DNA of 64,000 nt from UBA2336 sp964404445 (GTDB lineage: Bacteria; Bacteroidota; Bacteroidia; Cytophagales; Cyclobacteriaceae), in the NCBI GenBank assembly GCA_964404445.1, contig CAYOJW010000001.1, positions 434,001 through 498,000 of the forward strand, in the 5' to 3' direction. Below, one piece after another: positions 52,842 through 62,547 of this stretch; within the stretch, counting starts at the first letter, position 1, and each line of letters starts with the position of its first letter. Both the position numbers and the translations under genes were made by a program. The notes under the pieces are model-generated. The model saw nothing but the letters and a program-made list of their open reading frames with translations. It was not told the origin of the DNA and ran no database searches.

Positions 52842-54125
52842 ATGCAAAATCGATTTGGCTTTTTCGCGGTTGTAACGGTTTTATTAGGCGCAGCAGCGTT
52901 TAATATGTTTAACCCTTTTGCCGATCAGCAAAGGCTCACCAGCCATTATGTAATGGCCGAAGATGAGTTGGGCGAACTGCAGCCAACATTGTTGTACGGT
53001 TTTAATATCGATCACCACGTGGTGATTGAAGAAAAAATAAAAAAGAACGAATTTCTGGCCGACATCCTGTTGGCGTATAATGTTCCGGTAAAATTGATTA
53101 ACCAGTTAGCGGGTATTCCCCGCAATGTATTTGATGTGCGCAAAATCGCAGCCAATAAAAAATACACGCTCATCTGTTCGCCCGACTCGCTCAAAACCGC
53201 ACGCGCCTTTGTGTATGAACCAAACGCCATCGATTATATTGTATTTACGTTTACCGACTCGCTGCGGGTAAACGTTTGCCAGCGCGATGTAACGGTTGAA
53301 GAGCGAAGCATTTCCGGCATCATTCAGTCATCGCTTTCACAAACCATAAACGAAATGGGCATTTCGCACGAACTCACCAACAAGTTTGTGGACATCTTCG
53401 CATGGCAGGTTGATTTTGCACGCCTGCAAAAAGGCGATGTGTTTAAACTGATGTATGAAGAAGTTCAGGTAGAAGGCCGCCCGATTGGCGTACGCAACAT
53501 CAACGGAATTTATTTCGAGCATTTTGGCAGCGGATATTATGCCGTTCCGTTCGATCAGGGCAATGGGTTGGATTATTTCGATGAAGAAGGTAAAAGTCTG
53601 CGCAAAGCATTGTTAAAATACCCGATTGAATTCACGCGCATCAGCTCGCGGTATTCGGGCAACCGTTTTCATCCGGTGCAAAAAGTGTTTAAAGCCCATT
53701 TGGGTACTGACTTTGCCGCGCCTACGGGCACGCCTATCCGGTCGGTAGGCGATGGACTGGTGGAGGAAGCACAATATAAATCCAACAACGGAAACTATGT
53801 GAAAATCCGTCACAACAGCACTTACACAACACAATACCTGCACATGTCGCGTATCGAAGGTGGCGTACGGGCTGGTACACGTGTGCGCCAGGGACAAATT
53901 ATCGGGTACGTGGGCAGCACCGGTTTGGCCACAGGCCCGCATTTGTGCTACCGGTTTTGGAAAAACGGGGTGCAGGTCGATGCCCTCCGGGTGGATTTGC
54001 CACCCTCCGAACCGATTACCGAACAGTATAAAGAGGCGTACGAACAAACCAAAATCGCGGTTATGCTCAGGCTCGATGCCATCCCGGCACCGGTGCAACA
54101 GTCGTTTGCGCAGGTTTCAGAATAG
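52842..54125 (+). CDS. M23 family metallopeptidase
   Basis: From the ATG giving MQNRFGFFAVVTVLLGAAAF the protein has 427 residues with an uncleaved anchor or signal. The N-terminal part has LysM/opacity-like segments (EFLADILLAYNVPVKLINQL). The peptidase domain has HLGTDFAAPTGTPI (HxxxD) and the distal motif GPHLCYRF, where the second His of HxH is Cys. I recall this HxC form in other Bacteroidota. It would act on peptidoglycan cross-links. The upstream frame (from 52776) lacks the signal and was not used. Confidence 0.88.
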   Translation: MQNRFGFFAVVTVLLGAAAFNMFNPFADQQRLTSHYVMAEDELGELQPTLLYGFNIDHHVVIEEKIKKNEFLADILLAYNVPVKLINQLAGIPRNVFDVRKIAANKKYTLICSPDSLKTARAFVYEPNAIDYIVFTFTDSLRVNVCQRDVTVEERSISGIIQSSLSQTINEMGISHELTNKFVDIFAWQVDFARLQKGDVFKLMYEEVQVEGRPIGVRNINGIYFEHFGSGYYAVPFDQGNGLDYFDEEGKSLRKALLKYPIEFTRISSRYSGNRFHPVQKVFKAHLGTDFAAPTGTPIRSVGDGLVEEAQYKSNNGNYVKIRHNSTYTTQYLHMSRIEGGVRAGTRVRQGQIIGYVGSTGLATGPHLCYRFWKNGVQVDALRVDLPPSEPITEQYKEAYEQTKIAVMLRLDAIPAPVQQSFAQVSE

Positions 54126-54226
54126 TTCAAAAAATTTTAATACGCTTTACATTTCTTTCGTATCGATTGGCGTAGTTTCGTATGGCTAAACATTAGGTGT
54201 GTTTTTTTAGGACAGACAATAACTCA

Positions 54227-54658
54227 ATGAGAGCACTATTGACATCAATCCTGATCTGTTTTCTTTCACTTTCAACCATTGCTCAAGACAATGTTAATTT
54301 GAAAAAAATGGTTGGTTTTGGCTGTTATTATGAGGGGCGATATACAAAGACAGTTATTAAGGTAACTGAGTTAATTGAGGCAAAAAAATATAAGGACATT
54401 TCTAAACTACTTACTTCGAGAAATAGTGGCGAGAGATACTTGGCGGTAATCTCACTTGAAAGATTAGTGGACAACGGACTATACAATTTAAACAACAACG
54501 AAAAGAGTATAATAGTAAAACTAAAACCGTCTGACGACATGGTTTCAGTTTGTTCCGGTTGTACATATTTCAATAAAGTTCCAATGAAAACAATTTTGAC
54601 AGAGAGAGATTTAATTGGTTCAAACCACTGGTTGGACAGGACAATAAAGAGAGAATGA
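54227..54658 (+). CDS. Small secreted protein of unknown function
   Basis: The start at 54227 gives MRALLTSILICFLSLSTIAQ, a signal peptide. The mature part of about 123 residues is helical with HEAT-like features (KYKDISKLLTSRNSGERYLA) and a CSGC motif that may bind metal or form a disulfide. It has no recognised family. It is more AT-rich than its neighbours and may be an acquired gene. Confidence 0.6.
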   Translation: MRALLTSILICFLSLSTIAQDNVNLKKMVGFGCYYEGRYTKTVIKVTELIEAKKYKDISKLLTSRNSGERYLAVISLERLVDNGLYNLNNNEKSIIVKLKPSDDMVSVCSGCTYFNKVPMKTILTERDLIGSNHWLDRTIKRE

Positions 54659-54824
54659 GAAAACGCATCATAGCAATATGCATGGTCAATAGCGAAGTGC
54701 AGTGTAAATTTGTAGCTTTAGTTTTGAACAACGTTTGGTTACTATGGAAAAATACCTTTTCAAAATTTATAACCATCATAACCCCAGCCGCTAACCTTTA
54801 ACCAACCCATCCGTATTAAGTATT

Positions 54825-57134
54825 GTGCTGAAACGATTACCCTCCATACTTTTATTATACCTTATCGTTAGTCAGGCATTGGCGCAACAAAAAGTAGGGC
54901 TTGTGTTGAGCGGTGGCGGGGCAAAGGGAATCGCCCACGTTGGGGTGTTAAAAGCGCTCGAAGAAAACAATATCCCTGTCGATTACATTGTGGGAACCTC
55001 GATGGGCGGGATCATCGGGGGATGTTATGCGGCCGGCATGAGTCCGCAGGCCATCGAAAAAATGGTTCTTTCCGATGATTTTTTGCGCTGGGTAAACGGC
55101 TACCCCGAAAGCCACGTGAACTACCATTATGCAAAAGTTGAAGACGGGCCTTATTTTTTAAAGCTTAACCTTTCGTTAGACTCCACATTTTCGTTTCAGT
55201 TCACGCCCACACTTGCCAACGATGTATCGCTCAACTTTGCCCTGGCCGAAAAAATGGCACAGGCCGGGGCGATTTCAAAAGGCAACTTCGACAGCCTGTT
55301 TGTTCCGCTGCGCGTAGTAGCGGCCGATTTGTTTACCCAGTCGCAGGTTATTCTTGGGAAAGGTTCGTTAAGCGATGCCTTGCGGGCAACCCAAACCGTT
55401 CCGTTTTTTTACAACCCCATTCGTGTAGAGGGCAAGTATTTATTTGATGGTGGTGTATATAACAATTTCCCGGTGGACGTAGCCCAGCAAACATTTGACC
55501 CCGATGTAATAATCGGCTCAAACGTATCGTCAAAAATTTTTAATGAATACCCGTTCGACCGTGACGATAAACTGATCAACAACTCGTTGTTGTATATGTT
55601 GCTCGATAAATCCGATCCCAGTGCCATCCCCGAAACAGGCGTGTATATCCAGCCTGATCTGCACGGTTACACATCGTTTGAGTTTAAGCATGCCCGTGCG
55701 CTCATCGACAGCGGGTATGTTCAAACCATGCGGCAGATGCCTGAGTTAAAGCAAAAAGTTATCGCAACACGTTCGGCAGAAGAGTTAACGGTAAAACGCA
55801 ATGCATTTCACGCGCAGGAAAAACCGTGGGAGTTTGAACGTCTCGATTTTAAAAAGTTTAATTCACATCAGCGCAAATACATCCGCAGGTTGTTTGATGT
55901 AAACTACGACAAGCCCCGCACATTATCCCTGAACGATATTCGTGACGGGTACTATAACCTGATGTCCGAACCGTTTTTCTCAAACGTTTATCCGGCCATT
56001 CCGTACGATACCATCACCGGAAAATTTGTATTGCATTTAACCCGAAGAGCGCAAAAAAATTTTCAGGTCGATTTTGGCGGAGTGCTGGCCACACGCGACA
56101 TCAGCAACATTGCGTTGGGACTTAACTATTATCATTTCAATGATGTACTTACACATATTTATACAGGCTTTCAAACCGGGAGTTTTTATAAATCGGTTGT
56201 AGTGCGTACCCGGTTCGATTTCCCCTTCTTTGGCCGGTTTTACATACAGCCCGAATTTCAGTTCAACCAATGGGATTACACCGAAGGCATTGATGTGCTG
56301 AAGGATAAAAACATCCCGACAATTCTCAAGCGGTTCGACAGGCGGTTTGGCCTGCACGCGGTAAAAGCCATTGGCAATAAATTTAAGACAGACGCCAGCA
56401 TCGAATCGTTTAATGACGATGACTATTACAGCAACCGCTATGCGCTGGTAAGTACCGATATATTAGACCGCATGAAACTGCGGGGCTTTAAAACCGGCCT
56501 TGCCTTTTCGATGGATAACCTGAACCGGAAACAGTATGCCTCGGCCGGCAACGCATTTTGGGTTGGCGCACATTATTATAACCTGCGCGAAAACTATACA
56601 CCCGGCAGTACCGCCAGCGTAAACAGCGACCCCAACCGGCAACAGCGCCAGTGGTTTCGCATACGGGGCAGGGCCGAGCAATATTTTAATTTTGGCTGGT
56701 ACCGGCTGGGCTATTTGGCCGAGGTGGTACTGTCGAACCAGCCCGGTTTCAGTAATTATGTCGGCTCTATTATTAATGCCCCGGCTTTCTTTCCCATACA
56801 AGACAGCCGTACGCTGGTGCTGGAAAACTTCCGGGCATTCAATTATGGAGCGGCCGGTATTCGCAATGTGTTTACGTTCAAAAACCGTCTCGATTTTCGT
56901 CTTGAAACGTATAGTTTCACACCGTTTGAAAACCTGTATGCCGGGCTTTCGCAGGAAGTAGTAAAAGACAACAGTAAACTAAACGTGTACCTGGCCGGCA
57001 GCGGCAGCGTGGTTTACCACTCGCCCGTAGGCCCGGTAGCCCTTAGCTTCAATTATTATGACGACAAGCAAAACCGGTTTGGCGTGTTGCTTCATGTAGG
57101 TTTTTTACTGTACAGAAACCACATTCTGGAATAG
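54825..57134 (+). CDS. Patatin-like phospholipase with C-terminal outer-membrane barrel
   Basis: The start is GTG at 54825, giving MLKRLPSILLLYLIVSQALA (signal). Residues about 24-300 are a patatin domain: oxyanion loop GLVLSGGGAKGIAHVGVLK, Ser59 in GTSMGG and Asp208 in LFDGGVYNNFP, the Ser-Asp dyad. Residues about 340-420 look POTRA-like, and the rest is a beta-barrel of the Omp85/surface antigen type (RAQKNFQVDFGGVLATRD, ALGLNYYHF). It is like PlpD, type Vd secretion, or a bound form. It would hydrolyse phospholipids at the surface or outside. Confidence 0.92.
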   Translation: MLKRLPSILLLYLIVSQALAQQKVGLVLSGGGAKGIAHVGVLKALEENNIPVDYIVGTSMGGIIGGCYAAGMSPQAIEKMVLSDDFLRWVNGYPESHVNYHYAKVEDGPYFLKLNLSLDSTFSFQFTPTLANDVSLNFALAEKMAQAGAISKGNFDSLFVPLRVVAADLFTQSQVILGKGSLSDALRATQTVPFFYNPIRVEGKYLFDGGVYNNFPVDVAQQTFDPDVIIGSNVSSKIFNEYPFDRDDKLINNSLLYMLLDKSDPSAIPETGVYIQPDLHGYTSFEFKHARALIDSGYVQTMRQMPELKQKVIATRSAEELTVKRNAFHAQEKPWEFERLDFKKFNSHQRKYIRRLFDVNYDKPRTLSLNDIRDGYYNLMSEPFFSNVYPAIPYDTITGKFVLHLTRRAQKNFQVDFGGVLATRDISNIALGLNYYHFNDVLTHIYTGFQTGSFYKSVVVRTRFDFPFFGRFYIQPEFQFNQWDYTEGIDVLKDKNIPTILKRFDRRFGLHAVKAIGNKFKTDASIESFNDDDYYSNRYALVSTDILDRMKLRGFKTGLAFSMDNLNRKQYASAGNAFWVGAHYYNLRENYTPGSTASVNSDPNRQQRQWFRIRGRAEQYFNFGWYRLGYLAEVVLSNQPGFSNYVGSIINAPAFFPIQDSRTLVLENFRAFNYGAAGIRNVFTFKNRLDFRLETYSFTPFENLYAGLSQEVVKDNSKLNVYLAGSGSVVYHSPVGPVALSFNYYDDKQNRFGVLLHVGFLLYRNHILE

Positions 57135-57261
57135 AAAAAGGCTTTTCTGCCCCGTGCTATTTTGCAGATTAAGCGTTTTTTTAAAGCTGCGATGTATTAT
57201 TTTCGCTCAATTTTAAATTTTTGCCTAAGTTTATTGCTTGTTAAATAACAACCATAGCCTC

Positions 57262-59301
57262 ATGAAGAGACTTTTACCTTATGTTGTCGCAATTTTTGCG
57301 CTGGCAACGACATTCGAATCATCTGCACAGGTCGTACAATGGGCCAACAAAGTGTTAGAGTTTTCGTCCGAATTAACCCACGCCCAATATTCCGCACAAC
57401 AGGCACTCGGTAAGCCTAACGTGCTGCCTGCGGGGGGGCAAAACCCCAATGCCTGGGTGCCCGATAAGCCAAACCGCAAAGAGTTTATCAAGCTGGAGTT
57501 TGAAAAAGCAATGAACATAACACAGGTTGCCATTGCCGAATCGCATAACCCCAGCGCGTTGTACCGTATTTTGGCTTATGATGAAGCCGGAAAAGAGTAC
57601 GAGCTGGGAACCTTCAACCCCATGGCCGTGCCGCGCAAGGGTCGGATGTTAAACTTTTTCGTTGAAACCACCCCGTATAAAGTAAAAGCCCTCAGGTTAG
57701 ACTTTGACGGAGCGGCCGTGCCCGATTATTTCGCCATCGATGCGGTGGCTATTTCTGACTCCAATTATCCGATTGTGGCCTTCATACCAACGCCCGAATT
57801 ATTAGCATCGGGTATTGTAACCGAAGTGCTCGATAAAAATGTAAACAGCGAAGCAAACGAATATAACCCCATTTTATCGCCAGATGGAAAAACACTGTAC
57901 TTCAGCCGCACGAACCACGGTGGTAACGTAGGTGGCGAGAAAGACCAGGAAGATATTTGGTATTCTGAGTTGGGCGATGACGGCAAATGGCAGTTAGCCA
58001 AGAACATGACCGAGTTCAACAACAAATATCCAAACTTTGTAAACTCAGTAAATTCGGTTACCCCGGATGGTAAATCGGTTGTTATGCTGTTGGGCAACAA
58101 ATACATTGATGGCGGAAAAAAAATGCAGGCAGGTGTTTCCATGAGCTCGAACATCGGGGGCAGTTGGAGTAAGCCCGTTGCACTCAACATCAAAAACGAT
58201 TATAACTATCACGAAAAAGCAAACTACTTCTTAACCAATAACCGCAAAACACTCATCATGTCGGTACAACGTGATGACTCAAAAGGCGATCGCGATTTGT
58301 ATGTTTCGTTCATGCAAGACGACAGCGTGTGGACAGAGCCACTAAGCCTCGGTACGGTTCTTAACACTGCGGGTGATGAGTCGGCTCCTTTTTTAGCGAT
58401 CGATGACAAAACATTATACTTCTCGTCAAACGGCTTTAGCGGTTATGGCGGAAACGACATTTATGTTTCAAAAAGATTAGACGACACCTGGACAAACTGG
58501 TCGGAACCCGAAAACCTTGGCCCGGACATCAACTCACCGATGGAAGATTTGTTCTTTAACATTCCGGCCAACAGCGAGTATGCATACTACTCGCGCGGAG
58601 TTGCCGAAAACAACACCGATATTTTCCGTATCAAGTTGCCCATTATGCGAAGCCCCGAAGTTTGGGTAACCGTAAAAGGCAAGTTGGTAGATGCTAAAAC
58701 AGGCAACCCACTTGGTGCAAAAATTATTTACGAACGTTTGCCTGACGGAACCGATGTAGGCATTGCCCAGTCAGACCCGAACACGGGCGAATACGAAATC
58801 AAATTACCGGCCGGGCATTTATACGGAATTCGTGCCGAAGCAAAAGATTACATCTCGGAAAGCCAAAACTTAGATTTGCGCAATGCCAGTGGCGACACCA
58901 TTGTAACCAATCAAAACTTTAACCTTGAACCGATTGCCGTTAAACCGATTGAAGCCGATGTTCACGTAACGATGAACAACATCTTCTTCGATTTCGATAA
59001 AGTAACCCTCAAGCCCGAATCGTTCCCTGAGTTGGATCGCATTGTTGATCTGTTGGGCAAACGCGGTTCGCTTACCATCGAAATTATCGGCCATACCGAT
59101 GCCACCGGCCCCGAAACATACAACATGGACCTCTCAAAGCGCAGGGCGCTATCCGTTCAAAAGTATATTCTTGGCAAAGGAGTTGATAAAGCAAGGGTAA
59201 CCATAGCCTACTTTGGCGAAACCAAGCCGATTGCAACCAATGAAACCATTGAAGGCAGACGGAAAAACCGCAGGGTAGAGTTTAGAATTGTAACACCATA
59301 A
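57262..59301 (+). CDS. OmpA family protein with PD40 propeller
   Basis: From the ATG giving MKRLLPYVVAIFALATTFES (signal, to SSAQ) the product is 679 residues. An N-terminal discoidin-like domain (about 40-160: QQALGKPNVLPAGGQNPNAW) is followed by a PD40/TolB-type propeller (PILSPDGKTLYFSRTNHGGN, FLAIDDKTLYFSSNGFSGYG), a carboxypeptidase-regulatory-like beta domain (VTVKGKLVDAKTGNPLGAKI) and the OmpA domain (IFFDFDKVTLKPES, EIIGHTDATG, RRKNRRVEFRIV). Bacteroidota use such proteins in motility or secretion envelopes. The next OmpA gene follows 14 bp later. Confidence 0.9.
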   Translation: MKRLLPYVVAIFALATTFESSAQVVQWANKVLEFSSELTHAQYSAQQALGKPNVLPAGGQNPNAWVPDKPNRKEFIKLEFEKAMNITQVAIAESHNPSALYRILAYDEAGKEYELGTFNPMAVPRKGRMLNFFVETTPYKVKALRLDFDGAAVPDYFAIDAVAISDSNYPIVAFIPTPELLASGIVTEVLDKNVNSEANEYNPILSPDGKTLYFSRTNHGGNVGGEKDQEDIWYSELGDDGKWQLAKNMTEFNNKYPNFVNSVNSVTPDGKSVVMLLGNKYIDGGKKMQAGVSMSSNIGGSWSKPVALNIKNDYNYHEKANYFLTNNRKTLIMSVQRDDSKGDRDLYVSFMQDDSVWTEPLSLGTVLNTAGDESAPFLAIDDKTLYFSSNGFSGYGGNDIYVSKRLDDTWTNWSEPENLGPDINSPMEDLFFNIPANSEYAYYSRGVAENNTDIFRIKLPIMRSPEVWVTVKGKLVDAKTGNPLGAKIIYERLPDGTDVGIAQSDPNTGEYEIKLPAGHLYGIRAEAKDYISESQNLDLRNASGDTIVTNQNFNLEPIAVKPIEADVHVTMNNIFFDFDKVTLKPESFPELDRIVDLLGKRGSLTIEIIGHTDATGPETYNMDLSKRRALSVQKYILGKGVDKARVTIAYFGETKPIATNETIEGRRKNRRVEFRIVTP

Positions 59302-59315
59302 ACCAAAAATGGGCG

Positions 59316-60020
59316 ATGATGAATAGGATTCTTGTTCTATTAGTTTTTGTAGCACTCGGCTCAGTAGCAACCGCGCAAACCAACGACAGCCTTGTTGTGG
59401 CAAGCGGGCGCATACTCGATGCCGAAACCAAAGAACCGGTTACGGCAAGAATTTCTTATCAAAGTTTACCGTATGGAAACAAAATGGGTGTGCTTACAGG
59501 TAGCACCTATTCGTTCCCGATGTTTGATAACGAGCGATACTCCATTACCGTAGATGCTCCCGGGTATATGACGGCCAAGTTTATGCTTGATCCGGCCGAG
59601 GCTGATTTACTTAAACTGGTGAAGGATATAGAGCTAACGCACGGAAATGTGCAGGCTAAAAAGAAACATGAGGTTGGTCAGGTAATGGTGTTGAACAACC
59701 TCATCTTTGAAGTTAACCGTGCGCGCATCAACCCCGACTCATACCCGGAATTAGACATTGTGGTGAACATGCTGAAAGAAAACCCGAACATGGTTATTCA
59801 GTTAGAAGGCCATACCGATTTTATCGGTCGTGCAGATCAACTGATGAAACTTTCGGAAGATCGTGTAAATGCCGTACGCGATTACCTCATCAAAAAGAGA
59901 ATCAACAAGTCGCGCATTAAAACAAAAGCCTTTGGCGGAACCATGCCGCTGTCACGCGATGATACGCCCGAGGCTCACCGGCTAAACCGCAGGGTTGAAC
60001 TGCGTGTTTTACAGAATTAA
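59316..60020 (+). CDS. OmpA family protein
   Basis: This 234-residue protein (or 233, ATG 59319) has signal peptide RILVLLVFVALGSVATAQ, a beta domain (SGRILDAETKEPVTARISYQ) like the one in the preceding protein, and an OmpA wall-binding domain: NNLIFEVNRARINPDSYPEL, QLEGHTDFIGRADQLMKLS, LNRRVELRVLQ. It appears to be a short paralogue of the gene before it, 14 bp away, likely in the same operon. Its stop overlaps the stop of the convergent transglutaminase-like gene by 4 bp. Confidence 0.88.
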   Translation: MMNRILVLLVFVALGSVATAQTNDSLVVASGRILDAETKEPVTARISYQSLPYGNKMGVLTGSTYSFPMFDNERYSITVDAPGYMTAKFMLDPAEADLLKLVKDIELTHGNVQAKKKHEVGQVMVLNNLIFEVNRARINPDSYPELDIVVNMLKENPNMVIQLEGHTDFIGRADQLMKLSEDRVNAVRDYLIKKRINKSRIKTKAFGGTMPLSRDDTPEAHRLNRRVELRVLQN

Positions 60021-60838
60021 TTAGTTGAAGCTATCAGCGCGTTGTTGCGCATCAGGAGGATTGCAGTCATGCAGTCCTCTTTTGTTTTAACCTCAAGGGT
60101 GCTTTGTTGCAGGGCAAGCAACATAATTTGCGAGAACTCTTCAATGCGTTGCGATGCATACAGGGCATTGGCACGGATCAGGTATTGAACAGCGGGTTGC
60201 AGCTTTTGCTGATTGAAAGCGTTTACGGCCATGTTGTAATACAACAACCCCCGTAATTCAGCCATCGACACCCGGTTAAAAATTTCGGCCTTAAACCGAT
60301 AATATGTTTTTTGCGGAGCATCGGCATTTACTTTGTTTTGTTTGTAGCGGTTAATCTGGCTTTCGATGCGTTGCACAGAGGTGATAAAGCCGTTTACAGG
60401 GTCGGTAGCTTCTAACAACACCTCGCCTTGTTTTGTTTTGGCTAAAATAAAAATGTGGTAGTTGGTTTCAATAACCTCGTGTTCGATGTGGAAGTGATGA
60501 AGTATAAGCGAGTATAAAATGGTTCCGGTAAGGCAGTTGTAATCACCGCGCTCAAAGGTTTCGTCTAACGAAGCAAACGCAGCATAGTTTTTTAAATACT
60601 GTTGATGTGTTTTTGTAAAAACGTGCTGTAAAAATGCACGGTCGTTTTGCAACCGCTCGTGTTTTTTAGCGAGCTTATCTATAAAATATTGAAACGACCA
60701 GGTAAACGCCTGGTGATGTTCGGTGCTCATGAAAAAATCGGATAACAAGGTGTGCGTTGCAGGCACGCGATGGGCATAAACCCCTGCGGGCAACAGCCAT
60801 GCACTCAACAATATCCATATCAAAAACCTCCGCCTCAA
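60017..60838 (-). CDS. Transglutaminase-like secreted protein
   Basis: The start codon is a TTG at 60838, giving MRRRFLIWILLSAWLLPAGV (signal). The transglutaminase-like core has Cys in GDYNCLTGTILYSLILHHF, His in ETNYHIFILAKT and Asp in LLEATDPVNG, the catalytic order of papain-like transglutaminases. The C-terminal half is helical, TPR-like (FNQQKLQPAVQYLIRANALY). The substrate is unknown; some relatives cut peptides. The start overlaps an inverted repeat. Confidence 0.78.
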   Translation of the reverse strand: MRRRFLIWILLSAWLLPAGVYAHRVPATHTLLSDFFMSTEHHQAFTWSFQYFIDKLAKKHERLQNDRAFLQHVFTKTHQQYLKNYAAFASLDETFERGDYNCLTGTILYSLILHHFHIEHEVIETNYHIFILAKTKQGEVLLEATDPVNGFITSVQRIESQINRYKQNKVNADAPQKTYYRFKAEIFNRVSMAELRGLLYYNMAVNAFNQQKLQPAVQYLIRANALYASQRIEEFSQIMLLALQQSTLEVKTKEDCMTAILLMRNNALIASTN

Positions 60839-60879
60839 TGTTACGTTAATGTTAACCCAGTGTTAACAAAGGTAACATT
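60837..60879. promoter_or_regulatory. Nested inverted repeat at the TTG start of the transglutaminase-like gene
   Basis: AATGTTAC (60837-60844) pairs with GTAACATT (60872-60879); inside are two GTTAAC palindromes at 60851-60856 and 60862-60867. It lies in the 129-bp divergent gap with the aldehyde dehydrogenase gene and overlaps the minus-strand start, so it may be an operator. No regulator can be assigned. Confidence 0.4.
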
Positions 60880-60967
60880 CGGGTAATACGTGTCAAGCGG
60901 CCGTACAAAAACTTAACATTGGGCGCACGTGGCCGGATTTTGCTACCTTTCGTGAATTGTAAAAAAT

Positions 60968-62380
60968 ATGGTTTCTGCGAATGTTTTAACAGTTTTTGAA
61001 CAGAAAAAAGCACTCTTCACGTCCGTGCGGCTCAGGCCGGTCAGTCAACGCAAAGCGGCATTAGCCCGGCTGGGTAGCTGGATCAAAACAAACCAAACGG
61101 TCATTCAGCAAGCCATTCATGCCGATTTTCGGAAGCCTGCGGCAGAAGTCAGCACAACCGAGATACTTCCGGCTTTAGATGAAATCAAACAGGCCATCAC
61201 AAACCTTAACCGCTGGACGAACCCCCAAAAAGTAGATGCCCCAATAACGTTACTGGGAACCCGTTCAGTAATCCGGTACGAACCGAAAGGCATTTGTTTA
61301 ATCATATCGCCCTGGAATTATCCGTTTAACCTTTCGGTTGGGCCGTTGGTATCGGCATTGGCTGCCGGCAATGTGGCCATCATTAAACCATCGGAATACA
61401 CAAGCCATACATCGGCCTTGATAAAACGAATGGCCGAAGAAGTTTTTACCGATGGTACGGTAAGCGTTGTTGAAGGCGATGCTTCAGTAGCGCAGGCGTT
61501 GTTACAACTTCCGTTCGATCACATCTTTTTTACCGGAAGCCCGGCTACCGGAAAATTAGTGATGAAGGCTGCGGCCGAAAACCTGTCGTCTGTTACGCTT
61601 GAACTGGGCGGTAAATCGCCCGTGATCGTAACACCATCGGCCAACATAAAAGAAACCGCAACGCGCTTAGCCGTAACCAAGCTGATCAACAACGGGCAAA
61701 CGTGCATTGCGCCTGATTATGTGTTGGCGCACGAAACAGTTGCCCGCGAACTGATCGAACAATTAGTGATACAAATACCCCGGTTATTCGGAGGCGAACA
61801 AAAATCCATTGAGCACTCGCCTGATTATGCCCGCATTGTTAGCGAGAAGCACGCGCACCGCTTAGCCGAATTGGTAAAAGATGCCGAAGCACGCGGAGCA
61901 AAACGTAATATGGGAGGCGATATGAATCCGGCCGACCGGTTCATTCATCCAATAATATTATCGAACGTATCGAAACAATCGCGGATCATGGAGGAGGAAA
62001 TTTTTGGCCCTGTACTTCCCGTGTTAACGTACCAATCGCTTGACGAGGCGATCACTTTTATCAACAGTAAGCCCAAACCTTTGGCGTTGTATGTATTTGG
62101 CGATCGAAAAAAAGAAATTGAACGAATTACTTCCGAAACATCTTCCGGTTCGGTGTGCATTAACGACTGCGCCATTCAGTTTTTACATTCAAACCTGCCC
62201 TTTGGGGGGGTAAATACCAGCGGCATAGGCAAGTCGCACGGGTATTTTGGGTTTCTGGCGTTTTCAAACGAAAAACCTGTTGTGCGGCAACGAAGGGGCA
62301 TTACAACCGTTGCGTTTTTTTATCCGCCCTATACCCAACGGGTTTCGCGCATGATTAACTGGGTACTCAAACTGTTTTAA
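60968..62380 (+). CDS. Aldehyde dehydrogenase (class 3-like)
   Basis: This is a 470-residue NAD(P)-dependent enzyme. Signatures are ISPWNYPFNLSVGPLVSALA, FTGSPATGKLVMKAAAENL, the active-site Glu in TLELGGKSPVIVTP, Cys in NNGQTCIAPDYVL and EEEIFGPVLPVL. The lack of an N-terminal extension and the hydrophobic C-terminus (YTQRVSRMINWVLKLF) place it near the ALDH3/fatty-aldehyde group, perhaps membrane-attached. It oxidises medium- or long-chain aldehydes to acids. It stands alone. Confidence 0.92.
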   Translation: MVSANVLTVFEQKKALFTSVRLRPVSQRKAALARLGSWIKTNQTVIQQAIHADFRKPAAEVSTTEILPALDEIKQAITNLNRWTNPQKVDAPITLLGTRSVIRYEPKGICLIISPWNYPFNLSVGPLVSALAAGNVAIIKPSEYTSHTSALIKRMAEEVFTDGTVSVVEGDASVAQALLQLPFDHIFFTGSPATGKLVMKAAAENLSSVTLELGGKSPVIVTPSANIKETATRLAVTKLINNGQTCIAPDYVLAHETVARELIEQLVIQIPRLFGGEQKSIEHSPDYARIVSEKHAHRLAELVKDAEARGAKRNMGGDMNPADRFIHPIILSNVSKQSRIMEEEIFGPVLPVLTYQSLDEAITFINSKPKPLALYVFGDRKKEIERITSETSSGSVCINDCAIQFLHSNLPFGGVNTSGIGKSHGYFGFLAFSNEKPVVRQRRGITTVAFFYPPYTQRVSRMINWVLKLF

Positions 62381-62547
62381 CACTGCCCGACAGCCCAATT
62401 CGATTAATCGCCCGGCAGGCACGACTTTCGCTGAAACTTAATCTAATTAACCTTAACCTTTAGTAATTTTACGGCTCATTTTCTGTTATACCCAAGAGAA
62501 AAAAAGACTCATTTTAGTTAGCGTATTCGATATAAATTCTTAGAAAG

